From Saccoglossus kowalevskii (taxonomy: Eukaryota > Hemichordata > Enteropneusta > Harrimaniidae), in NCBI RefSeq assembly GCF_000003605.2, contig NW_003149765.1, positions 12,569-34,326 of the forward strand: a DNA stretch of 21,758 bases. Reading direction: 5' to 3'. The notes below the pieces were generated by a model. The model had not been told where the DNA came from, made no database searches, and saw nothing but the letters and a program-made list of their open reading frames with translations. This document shows positions 1 to 10,740 of this stretch, piece after piece. How positions within the stretch are numbered: position 1 is the stretch's first letter; every line of letters begins with the position of its first letter. A program made the position numbers and the translations under genes.

Positions 1-870
1 GCCATGTTTGAAGTTGGTTTCTCACTCCTGTGGGAATAGAATCTTATAACCCACTACAAGGCTTAGATTTCAAAACGGAGTTTAGGGTTTGCTAAGTTGA
101 ATATCAACGCAAGTGTCAAGGTTTACTAATTTGCATACTGACAATAGGTGTCACAGTAATGAGCACTTAGAGCAATGATTCAAGTGACAAGAGTTTGGTA
201 CAAATACTGTTATTGGCTTTAGGAAAATGTCACAAGTCAAGAAAACCATAAAATTTTGGAGTCATATTTGCAGTGAGTATGGTGAAATTTCGTCCTGATG
301 AATATTCTTAAAACTGATAACAATAGTTGGCGTTGTTTTTCCATACTACTGTATTTGCTCTATTAGTGCATGTGCTCACGTAAGTTTTTTTTTTGATTTG
401 GTCAAAATAAGTAATATTTTAATGATTCCTGGAACAGCTAATGCAATTTTTGGTTCATATGCACTTCAGTACATGTTTTTTTTTGTAGGATTTTTTTACC
501 AGAAATGTATCCCATTACATTTGTGGTTCACATACATAGACAGAGTAACACATCGTGTACAATATAAATCCTAGATATTATTTTTGAATTATACCCAGTA
601 TCTACTTAAAGATATCAACTGTACTGTGGTAGTACAGAACTGATACAGTCTGTTAAATAAATTTACACGTTACAATAATATATTTATAAGTAGTTGCCAG
701 ATGCGTATTTCCTACTTTCTGTGATTATATAGTTCCTGTTAAGCATGCAAGTTTGGAACTGGAATTGAAACATCCAATGGTCAATCCAATGTTATTTCTA
801 AGACATGCTTGTACTGTTTTTTTTTTTTTTCAACTTTGGTTCAAAGACATGTGGTAATAGCATTTTCATT
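1..870. other. AT-rich non-coding DNA
   Basis: No open frame or RNA gene is recognised. The only notable item is a 14-nt poly-T run at 817-830. Confidence 0.6.
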
Positions 871-880
871 TACCTTGAAT

Positions 881-1400
881 GACTGGCGGCCATATGTTAT
901 CAATTGTTTTTCAAGCAAGCTTGGAGCAATTTTATTGACATTTCACTCTTGGTATGTACTGCAAACATGATGGGTTACTGTTGCACGTCGGTTTGTTTTT
1001 GTGATTTAATTTAAAATGGCTAACTGGCGACCATGTTGGTTTTATTTTCTTGCATCTTCAACCGCTTCTCAGAGTTACTGTGATTAATGTTGTTCAAAGT
1101 TCATGCAAAGACAAGTCATAATGCTATACACTTTAATTTAATTGTTTCATTGAAATTTGAATGACTCGGATGTGCTGGGTCAATTTCATTCAAAATTAGA
1201 GTGAACATCACGCATTACCTGATGCATGTTATTTTCAAGTATCCTTGTAGCAATTTCTCTTGACATTTTTTGAACTATTTCGTTGTGAAGTTTCAATGAA
1301 ATTTAACCAGCTGGAATATTTTTTGTTTATTTTTCAATTATCCCCCTCATGTCTCTGACACATTAAACTGATTTTTTTTTAAACTTAGCACAGTGTTTTC
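881..1400. repeat. Diverged repeat block, period about 140 bp
   Basis: CTGGCGGCCATATG (from 883) and CTGGCGACCATGTTGG (from 1023) mark two units about 140 bp apart. TTTGTGATTTAATTTAAAATGG and CCATGTTGGTTTTATTTT match 20715-20770. A further segment near 1165-1215 (CTCGGATG, CAATTTCATTCAAA, GTGAACATCACG) matches 20511-20565. The array is old and irregular. Confidence 0.65.
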
Positions 1401-1571
1401 ATGTGCATGTTTTTACTTTATTGTTTTTCTGTTTCAATTACATTCAATTCTTTGACATTTTTTTTCTTTTCCTATTTTAATCCTCAGATATGAATGCATC
1501 CAAATATAGGCAATGATTTGTTAGGTAGATGGCAGGGGCTTGAATATGGAAAACACCTGAGATAATTAGTT

Positions 1572-1618
1572 GGTTAATTTATAGACCCTCCTTTTACAGG
1601 AGGGTCTATGGTTAATTT
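1572..1618. mobile_element. Perfect 12-bp-arm hairpin flanked by 9-bp direct repeats
   Basis: ATAGACCCTCCT at 1581-1592 pairs perfectly with AGGAGGGTCTAT at 1598-1609 across the 5-nt loop TTTAC. GGTTAATTT stands directly before (1572-1580) and directly after (1610-1618). A GC-rich perfect palindrome in AT-rich DNA between exact direct repeats looks like a tiny insertion or the remnant of one. It might instead be an RNA hairpin. Confidence 0.5.
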
Positions 1619-2689
1619 TTTGTTTCCCCCAACAATTACTAATGGGGTCAAGGTTATTGAGAGTTTTTCTATTGGATGCTTGTAAGCTTGTTCTAAATAT
1701 ACTACTGGGTTTCCATAGAGGATCTACTAATTCTATAGCCATGCGTGGTCATACTACTGACAAATACTTTATTTTTATAGCTGGAATGAATTTTTGCTCA
1801 AAAAATATATTGGCTCTTTTTGTATAAAGTTTATTTTCACTAATTATAAATTCCAAGTGAAAATAAATTATTTTACAATACATTTGTTTTCGTAGCCCAT
1901 TATCAACTTGCTTATTCACTTCACAAACAAGGATCCAAGATAGCATATTATAAAAAATAAAGATTGATGTTACAAATTGAAGTATGCTACTGTTAGAAAT
2001 TACTAGTTCTGGCCATTCATGGCGGAAGTGACCTAATTTGTTGTTTCTAAACGTATGCAACATTTTATGTACTATTTAAGCAAGGCCTTGGTCTAATCAA
2101 AGGAATTATGTATTTCAGAGTTGGGATGTACGTTGTTGATTTACACAGGATATATTTTTAGTGGGTGTTCTATTAGTACTGGTATATATCACTTTAGTGT
2201 ATGGGGGTTAACTTCTATAGATGTCTCAGTCTCTTATTTATTTCTGCACTTGATGATTCACAAGGTGTCGTCAAAGTACTCCGGACAGATTGGTACCTAT
2301 TATATATGTATGTATATAACTATATTGATTGACAGTTGAATTTCACGATGACAAATTGTACTAGGATGATTTTACATATAGGTAGGTGTATGAGCTAACA
2401 GAAGTATACCCATTTTCGAGAGGGGCTTGATCAGTACTGGGCAGACCTTTGATGGTATGTATGGGTGTGCCCGCCTCGTCCGTGTCTGTGTGTGACACAT
2501 AGCCCAGCCTGTATTTTTCAATCAATAGGTTTTATTCACTGACATTTTTGGCAGTTGATTTACATCATCAAAGCATATGCACCACCTTAAATTGATCATA
2601 ATACTTCTTTGTTCAGTGTCTGCAATGATAGGAATGCACTCCTTTTATTAGCCTGGCAATGTATATGCCAGTTTGCCATCGTAATAACA
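1619..2689. other. AT-rich non-coding DNA
   Basis: The short ORFs of 60-104 codons here (for example 1749-2063 on the minus strand and 2121-2339 on the plus strand) have no recognisable domain or splice context. The patch at about 2410-2510 is richer in GC and holds the small palindrome GTGTC/GACAC, without further meaning I can support. Confidence 0.55.
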
Positions 2690-2942
2690 ATAGGTGAGTG
2701 AGCATGGCGCTTTTCACTTGCATTTGTTTTCATATGCAAATTAGATGCAAATTTCTTCATGCATTGAGGCTAACAGGTAGTCACAATACCAATCGGCCTC
2801 TCTGTGAAGGCAACTATTTCGCAGTGTAACGGGTAGATCTAAGCAGCCCTCTGCCGGCTTATTAAATTGTCGCAGAGAAACTCTACTGAGATTATAGTCA
2901 TCGGTCTAGAATAGCGCTATATCACTCTCACTTTGGTAAGTA
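2690..2942 (+). promoter_or_regulatory. Candidate promoter and first non-coding exon
   Basis: This stretch is visibly richer in GC and CpG than its surroundings. Two perfect octamers ATGCAAAT lie at 2734-2741 and 2745-2752, 11 bp apart, about one helical turn. A good 5' splice site TTG|GTAAGTAG has its GT at 2936-2937, and another, TAG|GTGAGTG, has its GT at 2694-2695. A non-coding exon of about 2760-2935 could splice to the acceptor at 16512 and make a first intron of 13.6 kb. No TATA box is seen. It could equally be unrelated or a repeat fragment. Confidence 0.25.
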
Positions 2943-5744
2943 GTCCTACCGGTTGTGTTGTCTATGTTTTTAGCTTCTACCCTTAGGTAGGATCAACTTT
3001 CATACGTGGTGGTCTCAAATATGTTCAGTTTTCTCTTCTATCTACAAGATTAAACTGAAAAATAAGCTTTTGCTTTAACACTCTGAGGGAAAAATGAAAT
3101 CGGGAATGAAATGCTGTATGCTCTGTATGTAAACCAGTTCAGCTGCTACTACTACTAGTATGGACATGTAAATTCATGATGGTATGGTAAGGTCATAAAC
3201 ACTATCATAACATTGGGTCTGTTGCCACCATGTCAGAAAATACCTGAAAGCGTTAGAATATCAGGTGGCAGATCAAATTTGCAGCTTCCAGGTGTTCATA
3301 TTTGCTAAATAACCCCCCCTAAAGTCATGGCTATGTGTGTTAATGCAGTAGTTCACACACTCATGTTAACCATGCCCAAACGTTATGGTGTGAAATTCTA
3401 AAGTGTAAACTCTCCATTCTATTGTTAAAGGTATGTTAAGAGGAATGTCTCATCTGCAATATAATCTCACATTTGTCAGAGTAAACCTAGCCTAATTATG
3501 CTACAGTATAGGGATTATTATTTGTTGAGTTTTATTTTTCAGCGTTTTGTTGATATGAAAATGGGCTAAATTAAATAAGTTAACCATAGAATGTATTGTT
3601 TCATTCACAAACCAGTGAAATTAAAATCTAATGAATATCTCTCGTCAAATTTTACAAAATTGGTATTGCAGTTGCTGTTTCTTGTGTATAATGTATTATA
3701 TACAAAGAGAACATGATAGCTACATGTACCGGGGTAGGCTTGATCATTTAGCATGTCAATAATAGAGGACATTTAACATGTAGATTTTTACATTGTATCA
3801 GTAATTGTCTACCAAATGTGTAACCATGACAGCAGATTAGTCTGTTGATACACAGCTGGTTATAGTCATCCCTTTCCGCTAAAATTTGCCACAACGTTGG
3901 CCGAGTCACGTATCACGCAACTCACATAATAATAATAAAACCACACCTTAACAGTACAAACATCCCCCAATACACTTTCCCCAGCACAATGATTCATTGT
4001 TAGGAAATCCTATTCTGACTATCAAAATTCAAATTATCAAAAAAAATCATTGTAACAGCTGATACTAGTGATATATGTACAAGCCATTAGTGATGTCTGT
4101 GTATGTTAGAGATACATATCAATGTCAAATTAATAAATAAAACATACCTGCAGGCAAAATATTTTACTACTAAAATTTACTCAAACATTTTAATGTTAAT
4201 GTTTTCGTTTCCTTATAATGGTAAACTCTAGAATTGTGTTGTTTTTATTTATATTACTAAATTACTCAACTAAATCTTTCAATTATTATTAATATTAAAT
4301 GTATTTTTATTACCACAAAAAAAAAAAACATTGGTATTTTTACTTTTTTTGTCTGATATTCATTATAATCTGAAATCTGGGATAAGTAAATACAACCGCA
4401 GTTTTAATCACTTCACAGGATAGTGCCGCCATGGGGTAAACAATTTTATTCACATGCTTTTAGTTATTTGACAGTATATTGACACCTAGGGTCATATTTT
4501 CTGTAGACAAGTCTCTGTTACTGCTTCTGTAATGAATGCATAGTGAAAATGTTGAGAATGGCCAAGCTTTTATAACCATAAACGTCTTCTTGCATGTAAG
4601 CTTTCTGTGTCTGCACCTGGATGATAGCGTGAATAGATTCTGTATAGTTTACTAATAGACTTCAAGGTATTAATATCTTGCAGTAGCTAGAACACTTATG
4701 TGACTATTTACAAGGAGGACCAAGTAACAATTATTTCTGTAATCAATTACTGCTGGGTATCAGGTTTATATTCACTATATCCAGTAGCCGTAGAAGACAA
4801 CCTAGTTTTCTATTGTCAAATTATTTGTTGGAATTTACAGGCAATTTGCCTAGAATTAAACAGTATTTAGAGGAGTATTTTTACAAGTATTTTAGTTTTT
4901 GTCTGTACAAAACATTCTTTTGAATAAAGAAGTATTTTTGAACAGAATTTGTCAGGTTAAACGTTCAGCCATCAACAGGTTCACAATCGTCTCAAATATG
5001 TAAAACAGTTTATGAAAGACTAATTTCCCACAAGTCAAGGGAAAAGTCCCATAAATTTGATTGACAAATCTGTAAATGCATCAATTATTCACTGCGTTTT
5101 AATTTCACTATTTTTGCTCGACTGAATTAATTTCATGTGAACATTTCCATACTGATGATGCTCGTTAGGTCATGATCTGTCTAGAATGAAGGACACATAA
5201 TAGTGAACTTCAGAATTTACCCAATCTATGCGTTTCATCTCAAAATCTCTGAACATGTTTAATTGTGACTTTCTATAAAATATCAAAAATGTAAACATTT
5301 CTGAAGTCAAAAATTCAATTGTTTTTATGGTTTAATGGTCACATTTTGGAAAAATATTATAAAAAATAATCACATCGATATATATAACACTGCATTATCG
5401 CAAGTGATGATGTCATAACTGTACTCCTGATTAATCTTGCATCCTATTTACTCTTGACAATCAATTAGGTAATTACTCGTTTGAATCTGTGTGTGTCAGT
5501 AACCATGATCCCACTAAAAAAATTTAATTAAAAAGATAAGGAACTCATAATCTTGCAGTAACACCAGCTTTATTTTACAAAAGGCGTATATATGGTGGCC
5601 ACTGGATAACAACACAATGATGCTGACTCATAATTAGGCTAAGTTTTAGTTGATTGTATTTTTTAGTCTTTTGTGTAATTTTTCAATCGAGCAATATTGG
5701 CTGACAATTCTGGGTACATATCAAGTTGTTGAAATCAAGCAACA
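2943..5744. other. AT-rich non-coding DNA, probably intronic if the 2.9-kb donor is real
   Basis: Apart from the dispersed repeat at 3507-3625 and a poly-A run at 4317-4328, I see nothing structured. GCCGCCATGG near 4427-4436 looks like an ideal Kozak context but reaches a stop after two codons. Confidence 0.55.
3507..3625. repeat. Dispersed repeat pair, copy 1
   Basis: This begins TATAGGG(A)TTATTATTTG, then GTTTTATTTTTC, and ends near CACAAACCAGTGAAATT. It matches 15526-15660 in the same order and orientation, with a poorly conserved middle. It reads as an old interspersed repeat. Confidence 0.6.
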
Positions 5745-5943
5745 TATTTTGGAGGTATGTGTAACTCTCGAAATCAGTACTCTGCGCTTCCAGAATGCGG
5801 CAACGCATTTCCCAAAATAAGCATTGTGTGCCTCCGAGTTGCCTCATTCTGGGTTCAAAATGAAGTTACGGCAATAATTTCAATCATTCCAGTGGTGCAT
5901 TTCAGAGTACCGATTTCGATCCCCACACATACTCTATTTTGAG
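5745..5943. mobile_element. Foldback (MITE-like) element with nested inverted repeats
   Basis: The outer arms 5755-5784 and 5903-5932 are inverted copies with 24 of 30 matches, including GTATGTGT at the ends and TCGAAATC-GTACTCTG. The inner arms 5790-5804 and 5838-5852 match at 14 of 15 (CCAGAATG-GGCAAC). The element is flanked by TATTTTGGAG (5745-5754) and TATTTTGAG (5935-5943), a likely 9-10 bp target-site duplication. No transposase frame is present, so it would be non-autonomous. A TSD of 8-9 bp would suit hAT or Mutator-like mobilisation, but the family is not identified. Confidence 0.55.
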
Positions 5944-6241
5944 TTACATACAGGCAAACATAACAATCTAAACTGCCTGAAAATTCAACATGTAAGACCC
6001 CAATGTCCTTGCAACACCTGATACGAATGATCTCAATACTGAACTTAAGCCCTTTAAACCAGCATGACATATTCACATATGTTTTTACGCCAGCGTTATT
6101 ATTACTTAATGGCTGAGTAGATTTTTAGTTTTATATTGTTATTTTTGTTTATTTATGAAAACTTTATGGTTTTACTTACAATTATTAGGTTTTTTAAATA
6201 TTTTTTCTCGGTAATCTCAACTACTTTAAAGAGGCCGGGAA

Positions 6242-6360
6242 AGAATATAAAAAATAACATAATAACAAGTGAATAACAATAATTCAATAAGTAAACAAAA
6301 AATAGTCATTAATAAACAAAAATAACAATAATAAAATAAAGGTATATAAAAATAAAATTG
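6242..6360. repeat. A-rich low-complexity stretch
   Basis: This is almost pure AAT/AAC/ATA-type sequence with repeated AATAACAATAA-like words and no C/G structure. It is simple-sequence DNA with no coding signal; the AATAAA words inside it follow from composition. Confidence 0.8.
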
Positions 6361-7522
6361 AAGCTTATTTGTAGATCAGATTTTCACTTCATATGCACAT
6401 TAGTGATTTTGATTTGTCTTCTAACCAATATTATGTGTCATGCAAAAATAACAATTTTATTTTATGATAAATCTTAATCCGATTTGGTATAGAGTATTGA
6501 ACAACAGTATTAAAAAATATGTTTCTTTCCATATTGCGATTTAATCCCTGTCATATTTATGCCTTTTTACAATGACGTAAGATGTTCACATCTTCTCTTA
6601 TGTCTTCTTAAAATGACACAAAAAACAGAAATATAAAAATGACTAAGTAAAATAAATACTTGCGCATATTTTTTTTTTTTATGTTCGTCTCTAAGTGATA
6701 ACTGTTCAGGTCAAATTAAGAGAGATACACAAGCAGCACAAACCAATAATACTCGTCTTTGCTTCACATTTTATCAAATCAATGACATTTCATTCCATGG
6801 TGTGCTTTTCACACTTTAAATAGTCCTAATTTGATCTGTGTTGTTATGGATATATTATTTGTATTCCAAATTGTACTTGGTTTAAATTTGAATACGTGTG
6901 AGTGGGTCTCCCTGTTCCACTTATTAATTAGTTCTCGCCTGTTTTGTTCGTAGACACCACAGAGACGTATATTTGTTTCTTTAAATTCAGTAGATTGGGT
7001 TGATTAGAAGACGGCTTAAATTGGAAATTCCAAAATTTTTTGGTGTGTTTGTATGCATGAATTTTTGTTATTTCTGTTTTGCCCCATCGCTGACATTCGT
7101 CAGTATCCATGACCTTTTTCGGTTTGTTTGAATTGTTTCGTAAACAGTCGACCATACATTCACACCTTTTGTTAGTTTGTGCACGAGTAAGTTCAACCTT
7201 GATAAGCTAAGCATCTTTGTATTTAATCACAGACCGTATATATCGGTAAATGTATAGGTACACCAAATTTGTATAGGATAAGTCAGTTCAATGATTCAGC
7301 CTACAATAAATACAATTTTTGTGATTCATTTGAAACTGTAAATCAAAATTCTCATAAAATCAATGCATATGTAAATTTATAAAAATCTGCGAATTTTAAA
7401 CCAGGTGAATATGACATGTAATCAAAATAAATCTTTTTGAGATTTTATGCTTTTCCAGTATTTCTATTCAAGATGTCACTCATTCCACAAATTACTTTGG
7501 GACCATTTTAGCTAAATTCTAA

Positions 7523-7594
7523 GTTCAGTCTTGCAATGAGCTAAGTTTGGTAAATTGCTGTTCAGTTTTGCAATGAGCTAAGTTTGCTAAATTG
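7523..7594. repeat. Direct tandem duplication of 35 bp
   Basis: Copies at 7523-7557 and 7560-7594 differ at only two positions. Each contains TTGCAATGAGCTAAGTTTG and ends TAAATTG. The short spacing and high identity indicate a fairly recent local duplication. Confidence 0.9.
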
Positions 7595-10521
7595 ACAGGT
7601 ACCTAACTATTAATGGAGGTGTTAAGAGGTGTGAGATCTTGTTATCTCCTGGTTTCCTACTCTAGAGGATTACATAACAGCTCAGTGTTAAGTGGCTTCA
7701 TACCATCTGCATGAATTCAAGACTGTTAGGCGATAAATAATAAGCTATGATTAGACTCTTAGTGAGCTATACCGGTAGTAGTAAACTGGGCTTATGGACC
7801 CAGGAATGGATGAAAAAGCTTGGTAGGGTGCATCTATTACGTTCTCACAGTATTTGTCATGGGAGGGGGTCTTTAAGTTAATTACCTTCAAGTCTCTCAC
7901 AGTAGTTTCCACACAGCAAGATCTCAACAAACTCTATTAAGCTTCCTGTCACATTGTCAAATAAATAAAAAAATATTTAGACCGCACTGGTGTGTTTATT
8001 GGGAAGGGGTTTGACCCACCCAATTCCCATCTAAACGCTGCACGTCCTGGTATTTCATGAAAGAACATAATCTGTATGAGAATTCACCAATTATTTGTAT
8101 GCGACTGCATTGAAATTTAAAAATAGGCAAATATCGAGTTAGCCTCAGAAAAATGCCACAATGTTTTTTAATTCGACAATAATTTACTTATTTATACTGC
8201 CTGTATTATCAGGAAGGATATTTCTTTGGCTTATACTACTAACTTACAAACTGTTTTTTGAGCATATATACTTAGAACATTATTGAAATTTAATGATGAC
8301 AACTGTGAAAGCAAGTTCTTGGTCTCAGTGAGCTAGCCAGTGTGTAAACATACCCTGTAAAAGTAAAACGGGGATGCAACAAAGAAAGGCACAACAAACA
8401 CTTATTTTTCTTAATAGACACTACACCTTGACATGGTTGAACTATTTTGACGTATTGAGACACACCTAAAATACTTCCCAAGCTTTGTACACACACTATG
8501 ATAACAACACAACAGTGGAAGTTTGTTACCCCTGAAATGAACAAAGCAGTGTACATCAGTGGGATAGTACTGTACATTCCGGTTGGCTTCAATGGATGGT
8601 TTGTTTCTCAGACCATGCCTATTTCTGTATTTCCTTCCATTTGAATGCTTTGTATCACGATAGGTCTGTAAAGGTAGCTCTCTTACGCTGCATTCAACTC
8701 AAAACCACTTCTATACAGTACAGTGTTATTGATGAAGTAGGAAGGTGAACCACTGCACACATGCGGTTTACTTTGTAACTTTCATTGAATAAGTGTGGGC
8801 TGCTAAACTTTCATTCTATATTTCATTCTTTGTAGCACAACAGCTGTTGTGGTAGAAGTTTTGTTCCTTTTTAAGATGTTGTCTGATAATTATAGAATTA
8901 GATAATTCTTGATGATGTGCTCAGTAAATTGTGAACCCAGGTGTCTACATCTTTTGAGATTTGAAGTATTCTATTCCAGGGACATATTCAAAATGGCGTC
9001 TTATTTCAAACAATGCACCCCTGTCCTACACTAAGAATCACTAATGTGGTATTATGTTGTGTCAATATACATGAGCAATTCAGTGTATGTACAGATACGT
9101 GACAAATCATTACCTGACTACTGTGCATTTAATGTACTGTTGATATTGGTGAATTTCAGCTGCTGGCTACATACACATATACTTTGAGGAATTCTGCATA
9201 TCCTTGGGTAAAATAACAGATGAGTTGGAAAAAATAACTTTTAAAATATTTTCAAGGTACAGCTTAGAACAATATATTCACAATATGCTCTCGGGTTTGG
9301 TCTGGTGTTGGTAGTGGTGGTGGTTGGGGTGATTGCAGGTTATCTTGAACACATTCCTTGTTTCATACTAATAAATAATAAACTGTACTGGTGCACAAGT
9401 GCATGGAAATGTGCTGAATATTCATGAGAAATTGGGAGAATGTTACAAAATGTAATTACACTGTGACAAAAGCTACCTGAAATACCTGTCACTCACTCAC
9501 CTATTTTATTGGCTTATATCTGGTCAGTGTTATTTACTCAAAATGTATATTTGAACATATCATAGGTATTATCATTAGAGAAGCTTTTAGTAAAAATCTA
9601 CAGGTGGTTGCATTTGCCCAGCAGTACTGAATTTTAAGTGGGTGACTGACTTAATGCACAATTACCTCAAATAACCATTGCAGAAATCTAGTGTTTGTTT
9701 TCTGGGAGTGACAGCGTATTGCATTCTAACTTGAATAAACATTTCTACTCAAATTGTGTTTCTGTTTTCCACATGATCCGTGCTAAGAAATTATCATAGT
9801 TTAATGTGTTGACTGCATTATTGGTTTACTTTTTGGTACATGTGAAACACTCAGTGATTTCCTAAGCCTGGCAAGAGAATATTTTTCAATCAGATGTGGA
9901 AATTCATTATAGCTGCTATCCACATCTAAACTAAAAAGAAATTCCATGTGTATTGTAAAAGATTCAGAAAAGGTGGAAAATGCATGTACTATGAAATCAG
10001 TAACTAGATTGTCAGAAATATTTCTTAAGTAGTACTGTAAATTTGTTACTGAATTATTTAATATTGAAGATGCATGTACCGTACTTAAAATTGACAGTAC
10101 AGTGACTGCATTCAAGCTGTTGCTTAGTGACAGTATGTAAGATGGCTTGTTTGGCTTTTAAAGTAGCACCATGACAAAAAATGTTTTTATTTTGTGTGTA
10201 AGATTATTTTCAACAATTAATGTATGCATACTGGGAAGCCAAAGTTATAAAATAATGAGAGTATGTGCAGTTTGATTCATTTTGTGCGCAAGAGAATTAA
10301 GTACAGAAAATCATGTATATAACCAAAATAAAAGTTTTTTTTTGTTTTTGTTTTTTACAGTGTGGTTAAGTTGTTTCTAGTTATTACATTACAAGACATG
10401 ATTTATTTCACTGCTCACTAATTTATTGACTCTGTTTTAAAAACTTTTGAAATATTCACCTCCACCCCAACTTCCTGAAAACATATGCATTGCCAAATGA
10501 GTTTAGTAACTTAATGAGAAT

Positions 10522-10740
10522 GTTTAGTTTTATCTGCAGGTGTTTTGATGTCAGTGATTAACCAACCTTGAAATAAAGAATACATTGATGTATTGCGTAA
10601 TGTCATCAGTACGGTCAGTCGCTTTAGTTTAGTTTTAGCTGCAGGATTTTTTATGTCAGTGATTAACCCAACAATGAAATAAAGAATACACTTACTTATT
10701 GAGTAACGGTGTAATAGTCGAAATCTCATCAGTACGGTCA
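10522..10740. repeat. Tandem duplication of about 105 bp, two diverged copies
   Basis: Copy 1 (10522-10617) and copy 2 (10627-10740) share GTTTAGTTTTA-CTGCAGG, ATGTCAGTGATTAACC, GAAATAAAGAATACA and TCATCAGTACGGTCA. Copy 2 carries about 18 extra bases before the last shared block. The first block repeats at a 105-bp offset. The small ORFs here are not supported as genes. Confidence 0.85.

Larger units (their letters stand above)
5944..10521. other. AT-rich non-coding DNA
   Basis: It contains the A-rich stretch at 6242-6360 and the 35-bp duplication at 7523-7594. Otherwise there are only short ORFs with no recognisable product (6928-7155, 8290-8592 and 9801-10115, all minus strand). A T-rich tract ending in CAG at 10360 looks like a 3' splice site but has no supported exon after it. 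Confidence 0.55.

Noticed and set aside
1452-1487. Pyrimidine tract and CAG resembling a 3' splice site, with GTAGAT about 37 nt later
   Set aside because: It would define a tiny exon with a weak donor; without transcript data it cannot be told from background in T-rich DNA.
4427-4440. Near-ideal Kozak context GCCGCCATGG
   Set aside because: The frame is ATG-GGG-TAA, so nothing is encoded, and the GGGTAAAC after it is a weak donor. The receptor already has its own ATG and signal peptide.
5895-5935. TTCGATCC resembling a tRNA T-loop
   Set aside because: No acceptor, D or anticodon stem fits around it; it lies in the arm of the foldback element.
9856-9878. A 20-bp near match between 9856-9878 (minus strand) and the end of the minisatellite at 13921-13942 (CTTGCCAGGCT-AGGAA)
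   Set aside because: Similarity stops at once on both sides; probably chance or too short a remnant to interpret.
9801-10115. Minus-strand 104-codon ORF with a mildly protein-like composition
   Set aside because: I recognise no domain and see no convincing splice sites or partner exons. At this AT content and window size one such ORF by chance is unsurprising. A protein profile search would decide.
10334-10360. Textbook-looking 3' splice site: long T tract ending in ACAG
   Set aside because: No supported exon or donor follows. The T tract may be the reverse of a poly(A) tail from an old retroposed copy or simple low complexity.
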